Shown: piece after piece, positions 15,954-24,820 of the stretch
Numbering within the stretch: the first letter of the stretch is position 1
Layout: every line of letters starts with the position of its first letter
Assembly: GCA_964510225.1 (NCBI GenBank)
Contig: CAZEAN010000049.1
Span: forward strand, 1 to 42,641
Origin: CAZEAN01 sp964510225
GTDB taxonomy: Bacteria; Planctomycetota; Planctomycetia; Isosphaerales; Isosphaeraceae
Reading direction: 5' to 3'
DNA: 42,641 bases
Notes under the pieces: model-generated
The model's input: the letters and a program-made list of their open reading frames with translations, nothing else
Told to the model about the DNA's origin: nothing
Databases searched by the model: none
Position numbers and translations under genes: made by a program

Positions 15954-17741
15954 TCAAGGGAGTTGATTGACGTGGGGAGCAACAACAATGGCGACCCTGA
16001 ATCCGATGGAATTGAGCTTAGCATCAGGGGCCTCACGACCCCGGATTGCAGCGCGGCAGCCCCAGGGGATCGTTTTCCAGCTCCCGCCTCGGAAAACTCG
16101 GGTGGGTGGTGCAACCGCAGTCAGAGTGGAGTCATCTGTATCACTACCAAGGCTTCCGATCCCAGGCCGTAGGTAAGGATCCGAGGTCCACTCCCAGACA
16201 TTACCAATCGTATCCCCGATATTCCAAGGGTTGGTTGGATAACTTCCAACCGGAGTTGGACGGCCAAGATATGGCCCTTTGGGAGCACCGTTGTAGGGAT
16301 CATTCCCATCACAGTTCGCTTCACCACTACTAAGAGCCTCGCCAAAGGGAGTGGCGGACGTGGTCCCAGCGCGACAGGCATACTCCCACTGCGACTCGGT
16401 CGGTAAACGATAAGACCAATCCTTAGTAAGTCGGCCATTCTTACGCTCCACCGAGTTCATTTGCCGACAGAACTCGACCGCATCATGCCACGAAACAGAT
16501 TCGACCGGGAATCGCCTGGTGTCGATATCGTAGACCCGTGAACTGCGGTCTCCGTCGATTGAAAAGGCACTCGGATTGTGGCCCATCAAACGTCGATACT
16601 CGTGCTGAGTTACAGGGAACTTCCCGAACCAGAAGCCGTGTTCGATCTGGCACTCTACTTGATCTTCGTCATCGTCACGTTCCGGTTCGTCGTAGGGACT
16701 CCCCATCAGAAATCGCCCCGGCGGGCACCAACAAAAGACCATCCGGAGGCAGTTTCCTGCCCATTCCTGCCCCGGAACGTCTCCGACGTAGAGCGGCGTA
16801 CTCAACGGGTTCGCTTCGGGAGCCTCCGATTTCTCTTTGAGGAGTGCCGGTCTCGATTCCGATCCGAACTCCTCCTCGGTCTCGGACGATTCAGGGAGGT
16901 CTGCCCAGCTACTCAAGGCAGCGGCGAATCGCTCCATGGCTTCGAAGCGATCGTCCGGTCGCTTGGCCATTGCCTTCCGACAGACCTGAGCCAGCGCTCT
17001 TGGCAAGGATGGGTTGATGGAACGGATCGACGGTGCTGGTTCTGGACTTTTGAGTTCGAGAAAAATGTCGATGAAGTCACCTTCATAGGGACGCTTTCTC
17101 GTCAGGACCTCAAAGAGGACGACACCAAGGCTGTAGATATCTGAGCGAACGTCGATCGCAGCTCGATGCCCTTGAAACTGTTCGATCGGCATGTAAGCCG
17201 ATGTTCCGAGCGTTTCACCTGTGACGGTGATTCCTTTCTCTTCGTAATCGATGGTGGTCGATCGAGCCAAGCCAAAGTCCATGACAATCGGTTCGCCGTT
17301 CGGCGAAATCATAATATTCGATGGTTTGAGATCACGATGGATGAACCCCTTCTCATGGGCGTGGACCATCGCGCAGGCGACTTTGTAAATCAGGGTTGTC
17401 CCACTAGTGGGATCGAAGGGACCGAGTTTTCTGAGGCAGATGTCGAGTGATTCCCCTTGAAGATAATCCATCACCAAGTAAGGGATGTTCCCCATCGGGT
17501 TCTCGACCAAACCAAAGTGTCTGACCGGGCAGATGTTTGGATGATGCAGCTCCATTGCGTACTTCGCTTCTCTCCGGAAGCGAGCCAGGAACGGAGCGTC
17601 ATCACGGAATTCTTCCTTGGGGATCTTCAAGGCAACTTCTCGGCCTACCACCGTATCGACGGCAAGGTAGACGGTACCCATCCCACCTCTTCCAAGGCGT
17701 TTCGTGATTTCATAACGGTCGAATCGAGTAGGCAATAACAT
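15954..17741 (-). CDS. Ser/Thr protein kinase fused to an FGE/SUMF1-like domain
   Basis: The 595-residue protein has a complete Hanks-type kinase domain at ~8-285: LGRGGMGTVY glycine loop, VALKI lysine 39, HRDLKPSN (135-142), DFG (155-157) and GTSAYMPIEQ in the APE region. After a polar acidic linker (~285-320) an FGE-sulfatase fold follows (~330-590): GRFLMGSP, FPVTQHEY, PVESVSWHDAVEFC, YRLPTESQWEYACRAGT, GNVWEWTSD, RGGSW and IGFRVA. By manual alignment with human SUMF1 the two catalytic cysteines are replaced (Pro and Ala), so formylglycine formation is unlikely; the domain is probably a binding module. No membrane segment is evident, so it probably acts in the cytoplasm. It lies downstream of a sulfatase gene on the same strand. 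Confidence 0.92.
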   Translation of the reverse strand: MLLPTRFDRYEITKRLGRGGMGTVYLAVDTVVGREVALKIPKEEFRDDAPFLARFRREAKYAMELHHPNICPVRHFGLVENPMGNIPYLVMDYLQGESLDICLRKLGPFDPTSGTTLIYKVACAMVHAHEKGFIHRDLKPSNIMISPNGEPIVMDFGLARSTTIDYEEKGITVTGETLGTSAYMPIEQFQGHRAAIDVRSDIYSLGVVLFEVLTRKRPYEGDFIDIFLELKSPEPAPSIRSINPSLPRALAQVCRKAMAKRPDDRFEAMERFAAALSSWADLPESSETEEEFGSESRPALLKEKSEAPEANPLSTPLYVGDVPGQEWAGNCLRMVFCWCPPGRFLMGSPYDEPERDDDEDQVECQIEHGFWFGKFPVTQHEYRRLMGHNPSAFSIDGDRSSRVYDIDTRRFPVESVSWHDAVEFCRQMNSVERKNGRLTKDWSYRLPTESQWEYACRAGTTSATPFGEALSSGEANCDGNDPYNGAPKGPYLGRPTPVGSYPTNPWNIGDTIGNVWEWTSDPYLRPGIGSLGSDTDDSTLTAVAPPTRVFRGGSWKTIPWGCRAAIRGREAPDAKLNSIGFRVAIVVAPHVNQLP

Positions 17742-17951
17742 CGCTGGTACAAACTTATCTTGTGTTCAAATGAATTCATCGTGTCAAAACAATCAATCGT
17801 TGAGAGCGCTGAGAGTTAAGACGAACTTTTGCGCTCCGATGAACTTCGATGCCGCGAATCGTCCTGGATGGAATCGCAGATGACGCAGACGGACGGGCTC
17901 GCCACCGACGAGAGCCCGTGTCTTTCGGGTTCAAGAGGCTTCTTCTTCGGA

Positions 17952-19313
17952 CTATTGCCAAGGAACTCTGCCCGCTTCTTGAAGGTGCCGCATCAAGGCT
18001 CGAGTAAGAACTCGATAGCGTTCCCGCTCGCTCTGGGCGAGATCCTGTTGTTCCAAGGGGTCATTCTTAAGGTTGTAAAGCTGGAACGGCTCAAACGGGT
18101 GATTCTGCAAGAGCTTCCATTGACCTTGCCGGATCGCGTAGTACTCTTGCCCAAGGTACCGAGCCCCCCCTTCTCGACGAACGAAGATCGCCGATTCCCT
18201 CGGCGGTTGACTGTTCCCGAGGAGCGTCGGCAAGAGTGAACGTCCGTCGACATCTGCAACCCCGACACCTGCCGCCTCAGCGACCGTCGGGTAGAGATCC
18301 ATCGTCAGGCCAACTTGATGAGAACGAGAACCAGGGGCAATTTGGCCTGGCCACGAGGCAGCCATCGGAACTCGGATTCCACCTTCAAAGAGATCACCCT
18401 TCCCTCCTCGGAGATCACCACAGCGCCCACCGACATTCAGTTGTCCACCGTTATCGCTGGTAAAGATCACGAGGGTTTCGTCCCGGAGACCGTTTGCTTC
18501 GAGGGTCTTAAGGACTCGACCAATGCCGTCATCAAGGTGTTCGATCAGCGCTACCAGTTTGGCACGTTGAGGATCGATCCCCGGCTCTCGGGACAGAACT
18601 CGATCGAGCCATTCTTTGGGTGGCTGGATCGGTGTATGAGGGGCGTTGTAGGCCAGATAAAGGAAAAAAGGTTGGGTACTGGAGGCCCGATCCTTGAGGT
18701 ACTCCACTGCCCAATCGGTGAAGAGGTCGGTGGCATGCCCCTCGGGATCAATTTCGAGGTCACCGTTGCGCATGTAGTTGATCCCGTGGCGTCGATGGGT
18801 GTAGTAATCATCCATCATGTCGCCGAGGAAACCGCGAAAATGGTCAAATCCACGATCGATGGGACGGTCGGGGGCTTCGAGACCAAGATGCCACTTGCCA
18901 ACAATCGCTGTCTCATAACCGGCCTCGCGGAGTGTTTCCGGGAGCATCACAACCTGGTCTGCAAGGTTGCCCCAGCTATTTTCGGGGTGGGTCCGGATCA
19001 CGCCGGGGACACCGACCAAGTCCGGATAGCGCCCGGTCAGCAAAGAGGCCCGAGTCGGTGAGCAGACTGGGCAATTTGCATAAAACTGATCAAACCGCAT
19101 CCCTGATTGAACAAGCGCGTCGATCTGAGGGGTCTCAAGATCAGGAGCGCCAAAGCTGGAAAGATCCCCAAAGCCTAGGTCGTCCACCAAGATCACGAGA
19201 ACATTCGGCTGCTCGTCGATCTCGACCGCCTTAGTCGGAGGCCTCCAACCCAAGAGGAGGAATCCGAAGAGGCTCGGGACCAAAATCCCCGCGCAGAGTC
19301 TTCGCTGGTTCAT
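17952..19313 (-). CDS. Secreted arylsulfatase-type sulfatase
   Basis: The 453-residue protein has an N-terminal signal peptide (about residues 8-25, hydrophobic VPSLFGFLLLGW). The sulfatase core follows: ILVDDLGFGDLSSFG with the metal-binding aspartates, and CSPTRASLLTGR, the C-x-P-x-R motif whose cysteine is converted to formylglycine. Further motifs are GKWHLG and FTSDNGG. It should hydrolyse sulfate esters, probably of sulfated polysaccharides, in the periplasm or outside the cell, and depends on an FGE or anSME for activation; no functional FGE is seen in the window. It starts 23 bp after the bisphosphate nucleotidase stop, suggesting co-transcription. Confidence 0.94.
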   Translation of the reverse strand: MNQRRLCAGILVPSLFGFLLLGWRPPTKAVEIDEQPNVLVILVDDLGFGDLSSFGAPDLETPQIDALVQSGMRFDQFYANCPVCSPTRASLLTGRYPDLVGVPGVIRTHPENSWGNLADQVVMLPETLREAGYETAIVGKWHLGLEAPDRPIDRGFDHFRGFLGDMMDDYYTHRRHGINYMRNGDLEIDPEGHATDLFTDWAVEYLKDRASSTQPFFLYLAYNAPHTPIQPPKEWLDRVLSREPGIDPQRAKLVALIEHLDDGIGRVLKTLEANGLRDETLVIFTSDNGGQLNVGGRCGDLRGGKGDLFEGGIRVPMAASWPGQIAPGSRSHQVGLTMDLYPTVAEAAGVGVADVDGRSLLPTLLGNSQPPRESAIFVRREGGARYLGQEYYAIRQGQWKLLQNHPFEPFQLYNLKNDPLEQQDLAQSERERYRVLTRALMRHLQEAGRVPWQ

Positions 19314-19336
19314 CAGCAGGCGTCCTCAGTTCGTCT

Positions 19337-20311
19337 TCAATTCTTCAGAGCTTCAAGGACTTGATCGTGGAATCGTCCGTTTGTGGCGACGATCCCTCGG
19401 TTGGCCTCAAGGTTCTGCCCGTGCTGGAATTCCAGCGCTTTTCCTTCCAGATCAGTGACCTTGCCGCCTGCCTCTTCGATGATCAAGAACCCGGCCGCGT
19501 GATCCCAGATTTTCTCTTTGCGTCCTGGCTTGGTTGGAAGTCGCAGATAGATCTCCGCTCCACCGGACCCGACGACCGCGTACTTCGCTTGACTGTCGAG
19601 CCGGACGGGCGCTTCGGTGATCCCGAGTCGTGCAGCCGCAACGGCGGCATCGCCGTGAGCACTGTGTGCGGACTCCACTGATTCACAGAATCGGGCGGTT
19701 CTAGGATCACTACGCTCGGAGACCTTGATCACGCGGGGTTCACCATCTTGCAAAGGCTGGATTGTTGCCCCATGACCCCGGACGCCAGCGAATAAGGCTC
19801 CGATCGGCGCTCCGACCGCTCCGTCCCGTTCAAGGTTCGGACAACCGAGCGCCGCGACTTGGACCTCACCGTTAACGATCAATGCTAAAGCGATCGCATA
19901 CTGTTCGCCGCGAAGATAGCCTTTGGTGCCGTCAATCGGATCCAGGACCCAGAATTTCTCAGCGTACTTGTCAAGGTTTCCGTGGTCGATCCAACTCAAT
20001 GCAGTTTCTGGACTTGTACCCGATCGGACCGCCGCCACCTCTTGCGCCACTCGGTCGCGGATCGCGTTATTCTCATTTTTCCGGAGTTCGGTGGAGTCTT
20101 CTTCCGCCATCACGGGGACGTCGGGGAAGGCTTCGGCGAGACGCGCACAGACAAGCGCCTGGCTCCCGAAGTCTGCGACCGTGACTGGGCTCTTATCGTT
20201 CTTGTCCATCGAGTCGGGAGTCATGCTCCCTCGGACATTCCGGCAAAGCACCGCAGCTTCGCGGACAGCAGTTAAGGCAACGCTCAGTTCGCGTTCGAAG
20301 GGGTTGTTCAC
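19337..20311 (-). CDS. 3'(2'),5'-bisphosphate nucleotidase (inositol-monophosphatase superfamily)
   Basis: The 324-residue enzyme shows the Li-sensitive phosphatase motifs: PVMAEEDS (metal-binding Glu pair), WVLDPIDGTKGYLRGEQYAIALALI (the DPIDGTKG core; GTKGY/F marks the Hal2/BPNT type), and WDHAAGFLIIEEAGG near the C-terminus. It should remove the 3'-phosphate of PAP and/or PAPS, products of sulfate activation and sulfotransfer. The start codon is GTG at 20311. It lies between an IYD-like nitroreductase (107 bp upstream) and a sulfatase (23 bp downstream) on the same strand. An inositol-phosphatase activity cannot be ruled out. Confidence 0.9.
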   Translation of the reverse strand: MNNPFERELSVALTAVREAAVLCRNVRGSMTPDSMDKNDKSPVTVADFGSQALVCARLAEAFPDVPVMAEEDSTELRKNENNAIRDRVAQEVAAVRSGTSPETALSWIDHGNLDKYAEKFWVLDPIDGTKGYLRGEQYAIALALIVNGEVQVAALGCPNLERDGAVGAPIGALFAGVRGHGATIQPLQDGEPRVIKVSERSDPRTARFCESVESAHSAHGDAAVAAARLGITEAPVRLDSQAKYAVVGSGGAEIYLRLPTKPGRKEKIWDHAAGFLIIEEAGGKVTDLEGKALEFQHGQNLEANRGIVATNGRFHDQVLEALKN

Positions 20312-20418
20312 TTCTTGAAGTCTCGGAAGGAAAGAAGCTGCGAGGAGAATCTTGGTGGGTATTTCACCCTAGTCGGTCAGATTCTCGTTGACAAGGACGT
20401 TCAGAGAGCACCCTACGC

Positions 20419-21093
20419 TCAATCCAAGAAGGTCGCGATTTCCGTGAGTGTTTTTTTCTCAATCGCCGGGACTGTCGCTCCCTCTTCGGGATAACCGACG
20501 ACGAGAATCAAGAACGGCCGCTCGCGTGTTGGCCTCCCGAGGATTTCCCGGAGGAACCCCATCGGACTCGGCGTATGAGTCAAGGTTGCGAGTCCAGCGA
20601 GGTGAAGGGTCGCAATCAGGAATCCGGTTGCAATGCCGACTGACTCCGCCACATAGTAATGCTTCACTCGACTCCCATCGTTCTTTAGTCCATAAGCTTC
20701 TGCAAAGATCACGATCAAATAAGGGGCATGTTCGAGGAACGGCTTCTCCGCATCAGTGCCCAAGGGTGCGAGTGCGTTAAGCCATTCGTCTGGGGCACGA
20801 TGCTCGTAGAAACTCCGCTCTTCAGCCTCGGCTGCTTCGCGGATCTGACGTTTGATGATCGGGTCGCTGACTGCGACGAAGTGCCAAGGCTGCTGATTCG
20901 CACCACAAGGCGCCGATCCAGCAGCACGGATCGCATCTTCGATCACGGCGCGTGGGATTTGACGTTCGGAGAAATCTCGGACCGAGCGTCGAGCCCGAAG
21001 TTCTTCAGCAAGCGAACGAGCCCGATCGAGGATCGTCTCGACGGGCTTCAGTTCGAACGCCAATTGCAGTCGACCTTCCGGAACCCTTGCCAT
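20419..21093 (-). CDS. Iodotyrosine-deiodinase-like flavin nitroreductase
   Basis: The 224-residue protein is of the FMN-dependent nitroreductase superfamily: RRSVRDF (35-41, FMN phosphate site), APCGANQQPWHFVAV (61-75), and a C-terminal GRPTRERPFLILVVGYP segment. It also has the residues that define iodotyrosine deiodinases: E92, Y96 and K117, with the same spacing (4 and 21) as human IYD E157, Y161 and K182, which grip the zwitterion of halotyrosine. Reductive dehalogenation of halotyrosine or a related phenol is thus plausible. The start at 21093 is the only ATG near the beginning; no strong Shine-Dalgarno. It is in line with SGNH hydrolase upstream and the nucleotidase downstream. Confidence 0.88.
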   Translation of the reverse strand: MARVPEGRLQLAFELKPVETILDRARSLAEELRARRSVRDFSERQIPRAVIEDAIRAAGSAPCGANQQPWHFVAVSDPIIKRQIREAAEAEERSFYEHRAPDEWLNALAPLGTDAEKPFLEHAPYLIVIFAEAYGLKNDGSRVKHYYVAESVGIATGFLIATLHLAGLATLTHTPSPMGFLREILGRPTRERPFLILVVGYPEEGATVPAIEKKTLTEIATFLD

Positions 21094-21220
21094 CCGATCG
21101 TCTCAACGCTCCTGGACTCGTCTAACCAAGTTCGATATACGGAGACTTCACGATAGAGTTCTCGTTACTCAGAGGCAACCGCTCATTCGGTCGGAGGTTC
21201 GTTGTTGACTCGTTGATCGC

Positions 21221-22234
21221 CTATCGAGTCGAATCTTTCATCGATGATCGGTGGCGTTCTGTTACTACGGTCGCGAACATTATCTCCCGGTCAATCGATT
21301 TCGAAGGATTGCTCGACCATGCGATCGACCTAATGTCCTCATCGCTCAATGGGTTGATTGAGAAGCCGAGCTGGGAGTTGGCCGTCTGGATGAACCGTTG
21401 GGCAATGATCCCCTGCCCGATCGTTCCCGCGTGGAGTTGGTCCTTGAGGAAAAAGTGGTCGGGGGTGTTGCCGACTTCCTCCAGCTCCACCGTTGTTCCT
21501 GCAAACCGGATCGACTTCGAGAAGAAGAAGGTGGCAAGCCTGGTCTGGAATTCGAGGTCGAGCAAAGCAATCCGGGGATTTTCTCGAGCTAACTTTCTGA
21601 TCGCTGCGTTGTATTGCTTGAGGTCTGCTCGGGCTAAGGCTATAGCGGGGGCGCTGAGTTTCCCACTCTCAAGTCGGTGCACGAACTCCGGGATGTTCCC
21701 AACATCGGGTACCGTTGCGAGCACGAATCGGACATCGTTCGAGGTATCGAGGAGTGTCTCCAGGATCGTCTTGAGGTTCGCTTCCGGGGTGCTGCCTAGC
21801 TCCTTGAGAGCACCCACCGGGTTGGTTTCCCTGAGTGCATGAAGGTAGTCGTTCCCACCGAGAAAGATAAAGACGAGGTCGACTTGACCAGAATCGAGTT
21901 GAGCCTTGAGCCCAAGATGTTGCCCCTCGGCGATGGCATCGGACGTTGTGGCGTCGCTCCGGGCCCAGTTGTACGCGAAACCGCTGTGACGCGGGGCGCC
22001 TCGGTCTTCAAGGCTAAAGGAGCCGAAGTCAAGCCCTCGTGATTCGTCGAGGATTTCGACCCAGTTCTTCGCAATCATCCGATCCGGACCGTAGAACTGG
22101 TACTCGTCGGAGTAGCTGTCTCCGATGATCCCGATCCCGACTGGCTTGGCGGGAGGCTCTGCACCGCTTGCGGTGGCAACGAGACCGATTACCAATGCGG
22201 TTCCGACGAGGGGAGTGCGGATTTTGGAAAACAT
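21221..22234 (-). CDS. Exported SGNH/GDSL hydrolase
   Basis: The 337-residue protein starts with a signal peptide (PLVGTALVIGLVATASGAE). It contains the GDS block (GIIGDSYSDEY), the glycine block and the FLGGNDYL block of SGNH-type esterases/acyl hydrolases; a C-terminal catalytic DxxH is plausible around TPDHFFLKDQLHAG. Substrate unknown; carbohydrate acetyl esterases are a common role in this superfamily. ATG 22234 is preferred over 22258 because GGAGA lies five bases upstream. It is followed by the IYD-like gene after ~127 bp. Confidence 0.85.
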   Translation of the reverse strand: MFSKIRTPLVGTALVIGLVATASGAEPPAKPVGIGIIGDSYSDEYQFYGPDRMIAKNWVEILDESRGLDFGSFSLEDRGAPRHSGFAYNWARSDATTSDAIAEGQHLGLKAQLDSGQVDLVFIFLGGNDYLHALRETNPVGALKELGSTPEANLKTILETLLDTSNDVRFVLATVPDVGNIPEFVHRLESGKLSAPAIALARADLKQYNAAIRKLARENPRIALLDLEFQTRLATFFFSKSIRFAGTTVELEEVGNTPDHFFLKDQLHAGTIGQGIIAQRFIQTANSQLGFSINPLSDEDIRSIAWSSNPSKSIDREIMFATVVTERHRSSMKDSTR

Positions 22235-22258
22235 CGTTCGTTCTCCGTTGGATGCCAC

Positions 22259-23230
22259 CTGCCGAGGTCGAAATCAATAGTCGGAGCTTCATCGATTCCA
22301 ACAGCGAGCGTCTCTGCGCTGCGGGATCAGAAGCTACCGGGTGCTCAAGCGGCCGGGGGACAATCCAACGACCGCGGCTCAATTGATAGAACGAAGATGA
22401 TCGGTCGAAATTGCGCGACCGTTGTATGTCATCACTAGACGAGTGGGCATCATCTTCTTTACACACTTTGAGACGCCATCCAGCAAACCTTCTTACGGAT
22501 GGTAACCGGTCAGCTCGTTACAACGACTTCAAAACTCCTATTCGTGCGATTCTGCAATTCTCTCAATGAAGGAATTCACTTGCCATTGATTCAACGTCGT
22601 TCATTCCCAGGCAGATTCAATCCTCAAGCATTGAACGAATCCTTCTCTACTTCGTTGGTCACGAAGGTTCGTCTGGGTACGGTACGAACAAATATACGCG
22701 TGCCCTCAAATACGCTCGCACTTGGCTGCCTCTGCTGAGCAGTTGGAAAGAGGAATTGGGCTTCTAATGGTCGTAATTCTCATCGTTATCAGTGGTGCTG
22801 TTCTACAAGCGACTCCATGAATGGTGCTCAAGCTCCGTTATCCAGCCCCGCTGGGTAACGGCTCGCCAGAATGAACATTCGGAGATCTCAAACGAGACTA
22901 TGGGCGTTGGGATCATCTCATCCTCCTCTTATTCCTCTACGAATACTCCTCTACGAAGATGTGTCCACCATCCTGACAGCTCCTGCTTACATCGCGCCTA
23001 ATGGAAACCAAACCCAAAGAAAACTTTATCTTGTCAGATTTACTGATTCCTCATTGTTGACAACGATCCACGAGCCATCGACAACCAGTTGAAGGTGTTA
23101 ATCGAGTCAATAGCTGAGCGTAGCGGAGTCGCGGTTATGGAGAAGCCCCTCGTTAAGCGGGTGGATCTCCGCTCACTACCCTCGGTCCGCTTGGTACTTG
23201 AGAGTCCAGGTGAGCAATCAAGTGGTGCTC
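22259..23230. other. About 1 kb without a supported gene; contains an intergenic inverted repeat
   Basis: No frame in this stretch has a convincing protein. It is visibly richer in A/T than the neighbouring genes. An 11-bp inverted repeat with one G-U pair (CCGTTATCCAG/CTGGGTAACGG, 22835-22845 and 22851-22861, five-base loop) sits in the middle without a T-run. It may hold the promoter of the SGNH gene near its left end, decayed sequence, or an unannotated RNA; nothing else can be recognised. Confidence 0.5.
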
Positions 23231-23271
23231 AAGAAATCGGCTCTGTCGGACATGATGTCCAACAGAGCCGA
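23231..23271 (-). terminator. Rho-independent terminator of the aldo/keto reductase gene
   Basis: On the minus strand the sequence TCGGCTCTGTTGGACAT pairs with ATGTCCGACAGAGCCGA (plus coordinates 23237-23253 and 23255-23271; one G-U pair, apex partly open) and is followed by TTTCTT. It lies about 40 bp after the stop at 23312. Confidence 0.8.
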
Positions 23272-23311
23272 CCTTGTAATCGAGGCGAGAGTAGGAAAGA
23301 AGCAGGGAGAC

Positions 23312-24556
23312 TTATCCGAGCAATTCTTTGACCTGAGGCATTAGCTTGGTGAAGTTGAGCTTGTTTGGGCAAGCGTGTTGGGCAGCAACGAGGTCAGCAC
23401 CGCTCCAGTCTCGATCGGTTTCGGCCATCTCGGCGTACAGGCGTCGTGCTTCAGACTTGTAGCCGTGATGCTCGTGATAAGTCAGGTATCTGGTGAGGTC
23501 GCCAAGGCTCGCCTTGGTGCCAGCAGCGATGGAGCAGCGACCGTCGCAGTCTGCACAGAGTGTCTTGCCGTGGGCAATCGCAGCATCCCGAAGTTCATGG
23601 ATCTGAGAGAGCTTGAGCGGGCCGTTGACGGCGAAATCACGGGCGGCATTCACGTTTTCGAGAATCTGCTGGCTGGTTCTCATCGATACACAGCAGGTCG
23701 TCATCCGCTCGTCAGACCAGATCGCCTGTAGAAGTCCTTGATAAGGGCTGAACTTCTTCTCCTTCAGCATCGGGACCCGTTGCTCTGCAATTGCGAGAGG
23801 ATCCTCATCTTCGTTGTAGGCACCGAAGTTCCCAGCAACCTGTTTCATCGAGATCAGACCGATCCCCTTCTCATAGCAAGCATCCAACGCCCGATTCAGC
23901 GGGTCATCTTTCTCGAGCCAAGGGGTGAACTGAACCATGATCGCGTCGACAACCCCCCCCTTCGCAGCATTCATGATCTGCTGAGCGCGGGTCGCGTCGT
24001 GGGTGGAAAAGCCAACAAACCGTGCCTTGCCTGACTTCCGGATCGCTTCAGCGGCTTCTTTGAACTCTTTACTTTTAGGCCAATCGACTTCGCTTGAACC
24101 AAGGCCGTGGACAAAGATCAAGTCAACATAGTCAGTCTTAAGATCGGCCAATCGACCGTCGAGCTGCTTGAGCAAATCGCGTGGCGAACGGGGGTGATCC
24201 TTTGTGACGAGGAAGATCTCTTTGCGGACTTCTGGGCGCTGTTGGAGCCAACGACCAATCCCTGGCTCCGAACCATAAGACTTCGCAGTGTCGATCACAC
24301 GGACGCCATTAGCATAGGAGAGCCGGAGCAAACGATCGAGTCCTGGTGCACGCCAGGTCCCCTGATCAAGAAGCGTCAGTTCCACGCCGGTCTTGCCGAG
24401 CTTCCGCGTGGGCAACTGGCCTGCTGGTAATTCCGGGCGCTGTGGACGTGCTGATGCCACGGTCGAGGCGGTCGCTGAAATCGCGGCAGCCGTTCCGATC
24501 GCACTCGTGCGAAGGAAGCCACGGCGATCTAGATCGGCAAGGTGCTGATCCGACAT
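23312..24556 (-). CDS. Tat-exported aldo/keto reductase with C-terminal cysteine (Fe-S-type) motif
   Basis: The 414-residue protein has a twin-arginine signal (DRRGFLRTSAIGTAAAISATAS). An aldo/keto reductase barrel follows, with DTAKSYG (Asp and Tyr), FLVTKDH (Lys) and FVHGLG (His) as the catalytic tetrad candidates. The C-terminal ~90 residues contain CADCDGRC and later ACPNKL, similar to the Fe-S domain of ferredoxin-type AKR proteins. Substrate and cofactor outside the cytoplasm are unclear; folded export through Tat agrees with a pre-loaded cofactor. AGGAG upstream of ATG 24556 supports the start. It is a single-gene unit ended by a terminator. Confidence 0.9.
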   Translation of the reverse strand: MSDQHLADLDRRGFLRTSAIGTAAAISATASTVASARPQRPELPAGQLPTRKLGKTGVELTLLDQGTWRAPGLDRLLRLSYANGVRVIDTAKSYGSEPGIGRWLQQRPEVRKEIFLVTKDHPRSPRDLLKQLDGRLADLKTDYVDLIFVHGLGSSEVDWPKSKEFKEAAEAIRKSGKARFVGFSTHDATRAQQIMNAAKGGVVDAIMVQFTPWLEKDDPLNRALDACYEKGIGLISMKQVAGNFGAYNEDEDPLAIAEQRVPMLKEKKFSPYQGLLQAIWSDERMTTCCVSMRTSQQILENVNAARDFAVNGPLKLSQIHELRDAAIAHGKTLCADCDGRCSIAAGTKASLGDLTRYLTYHEHHGYKSEARRLYAEMAETDRDWSGADLVAAQHACPNKLNFTKLMPQVKELLG

Positions 24557-24820
24557 CTGTTCAAGCTCCTGGAGGATCGACAGGGGTGAGCAAGCCTATG
24601 AATAGGTTGTTGAACACGATTCACGCTTGATGATCAAACTACGCCCGAGTTTACCAGGTGTCGAGCATTTTTTTGATCGCTCGGTCGCCCATGTGGCTTG
24701 CGTTCCAGTCGTTACTACCAAGCTGAGAATGTCGGAGCACCCTCGGAAGGTTGTCACTCAAGAATAGATGACGATCGAGGAACATACATCGAGGGTGCTG
24801 ACTTGGAGGTGCAGACCACA

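Noticed and set aside
15954..17741. FGE-like domain as the activator of the neighbouring sulfatase
   Set aside because: Cysteines needed for formylglycine formation are not at the expected positions.
17893..17919. Inverted repeat ACGGGCTC/GAGCCCGT after the sulfatase gene
   Set aside because: A possible terminator, but with no T-run on either strand and so not called.
18315..19061. 248-codon frame antisense to the sulfatase
   Set aside because: The sulfatase frame has the full set of catalytic motifs; this frame has none.
22499..22738. 79-codon plus-strand frame in the gene-free segment
   Set aside because: No motif, no convincing ribosome binding site and unlike the coding pattern of neighbours.
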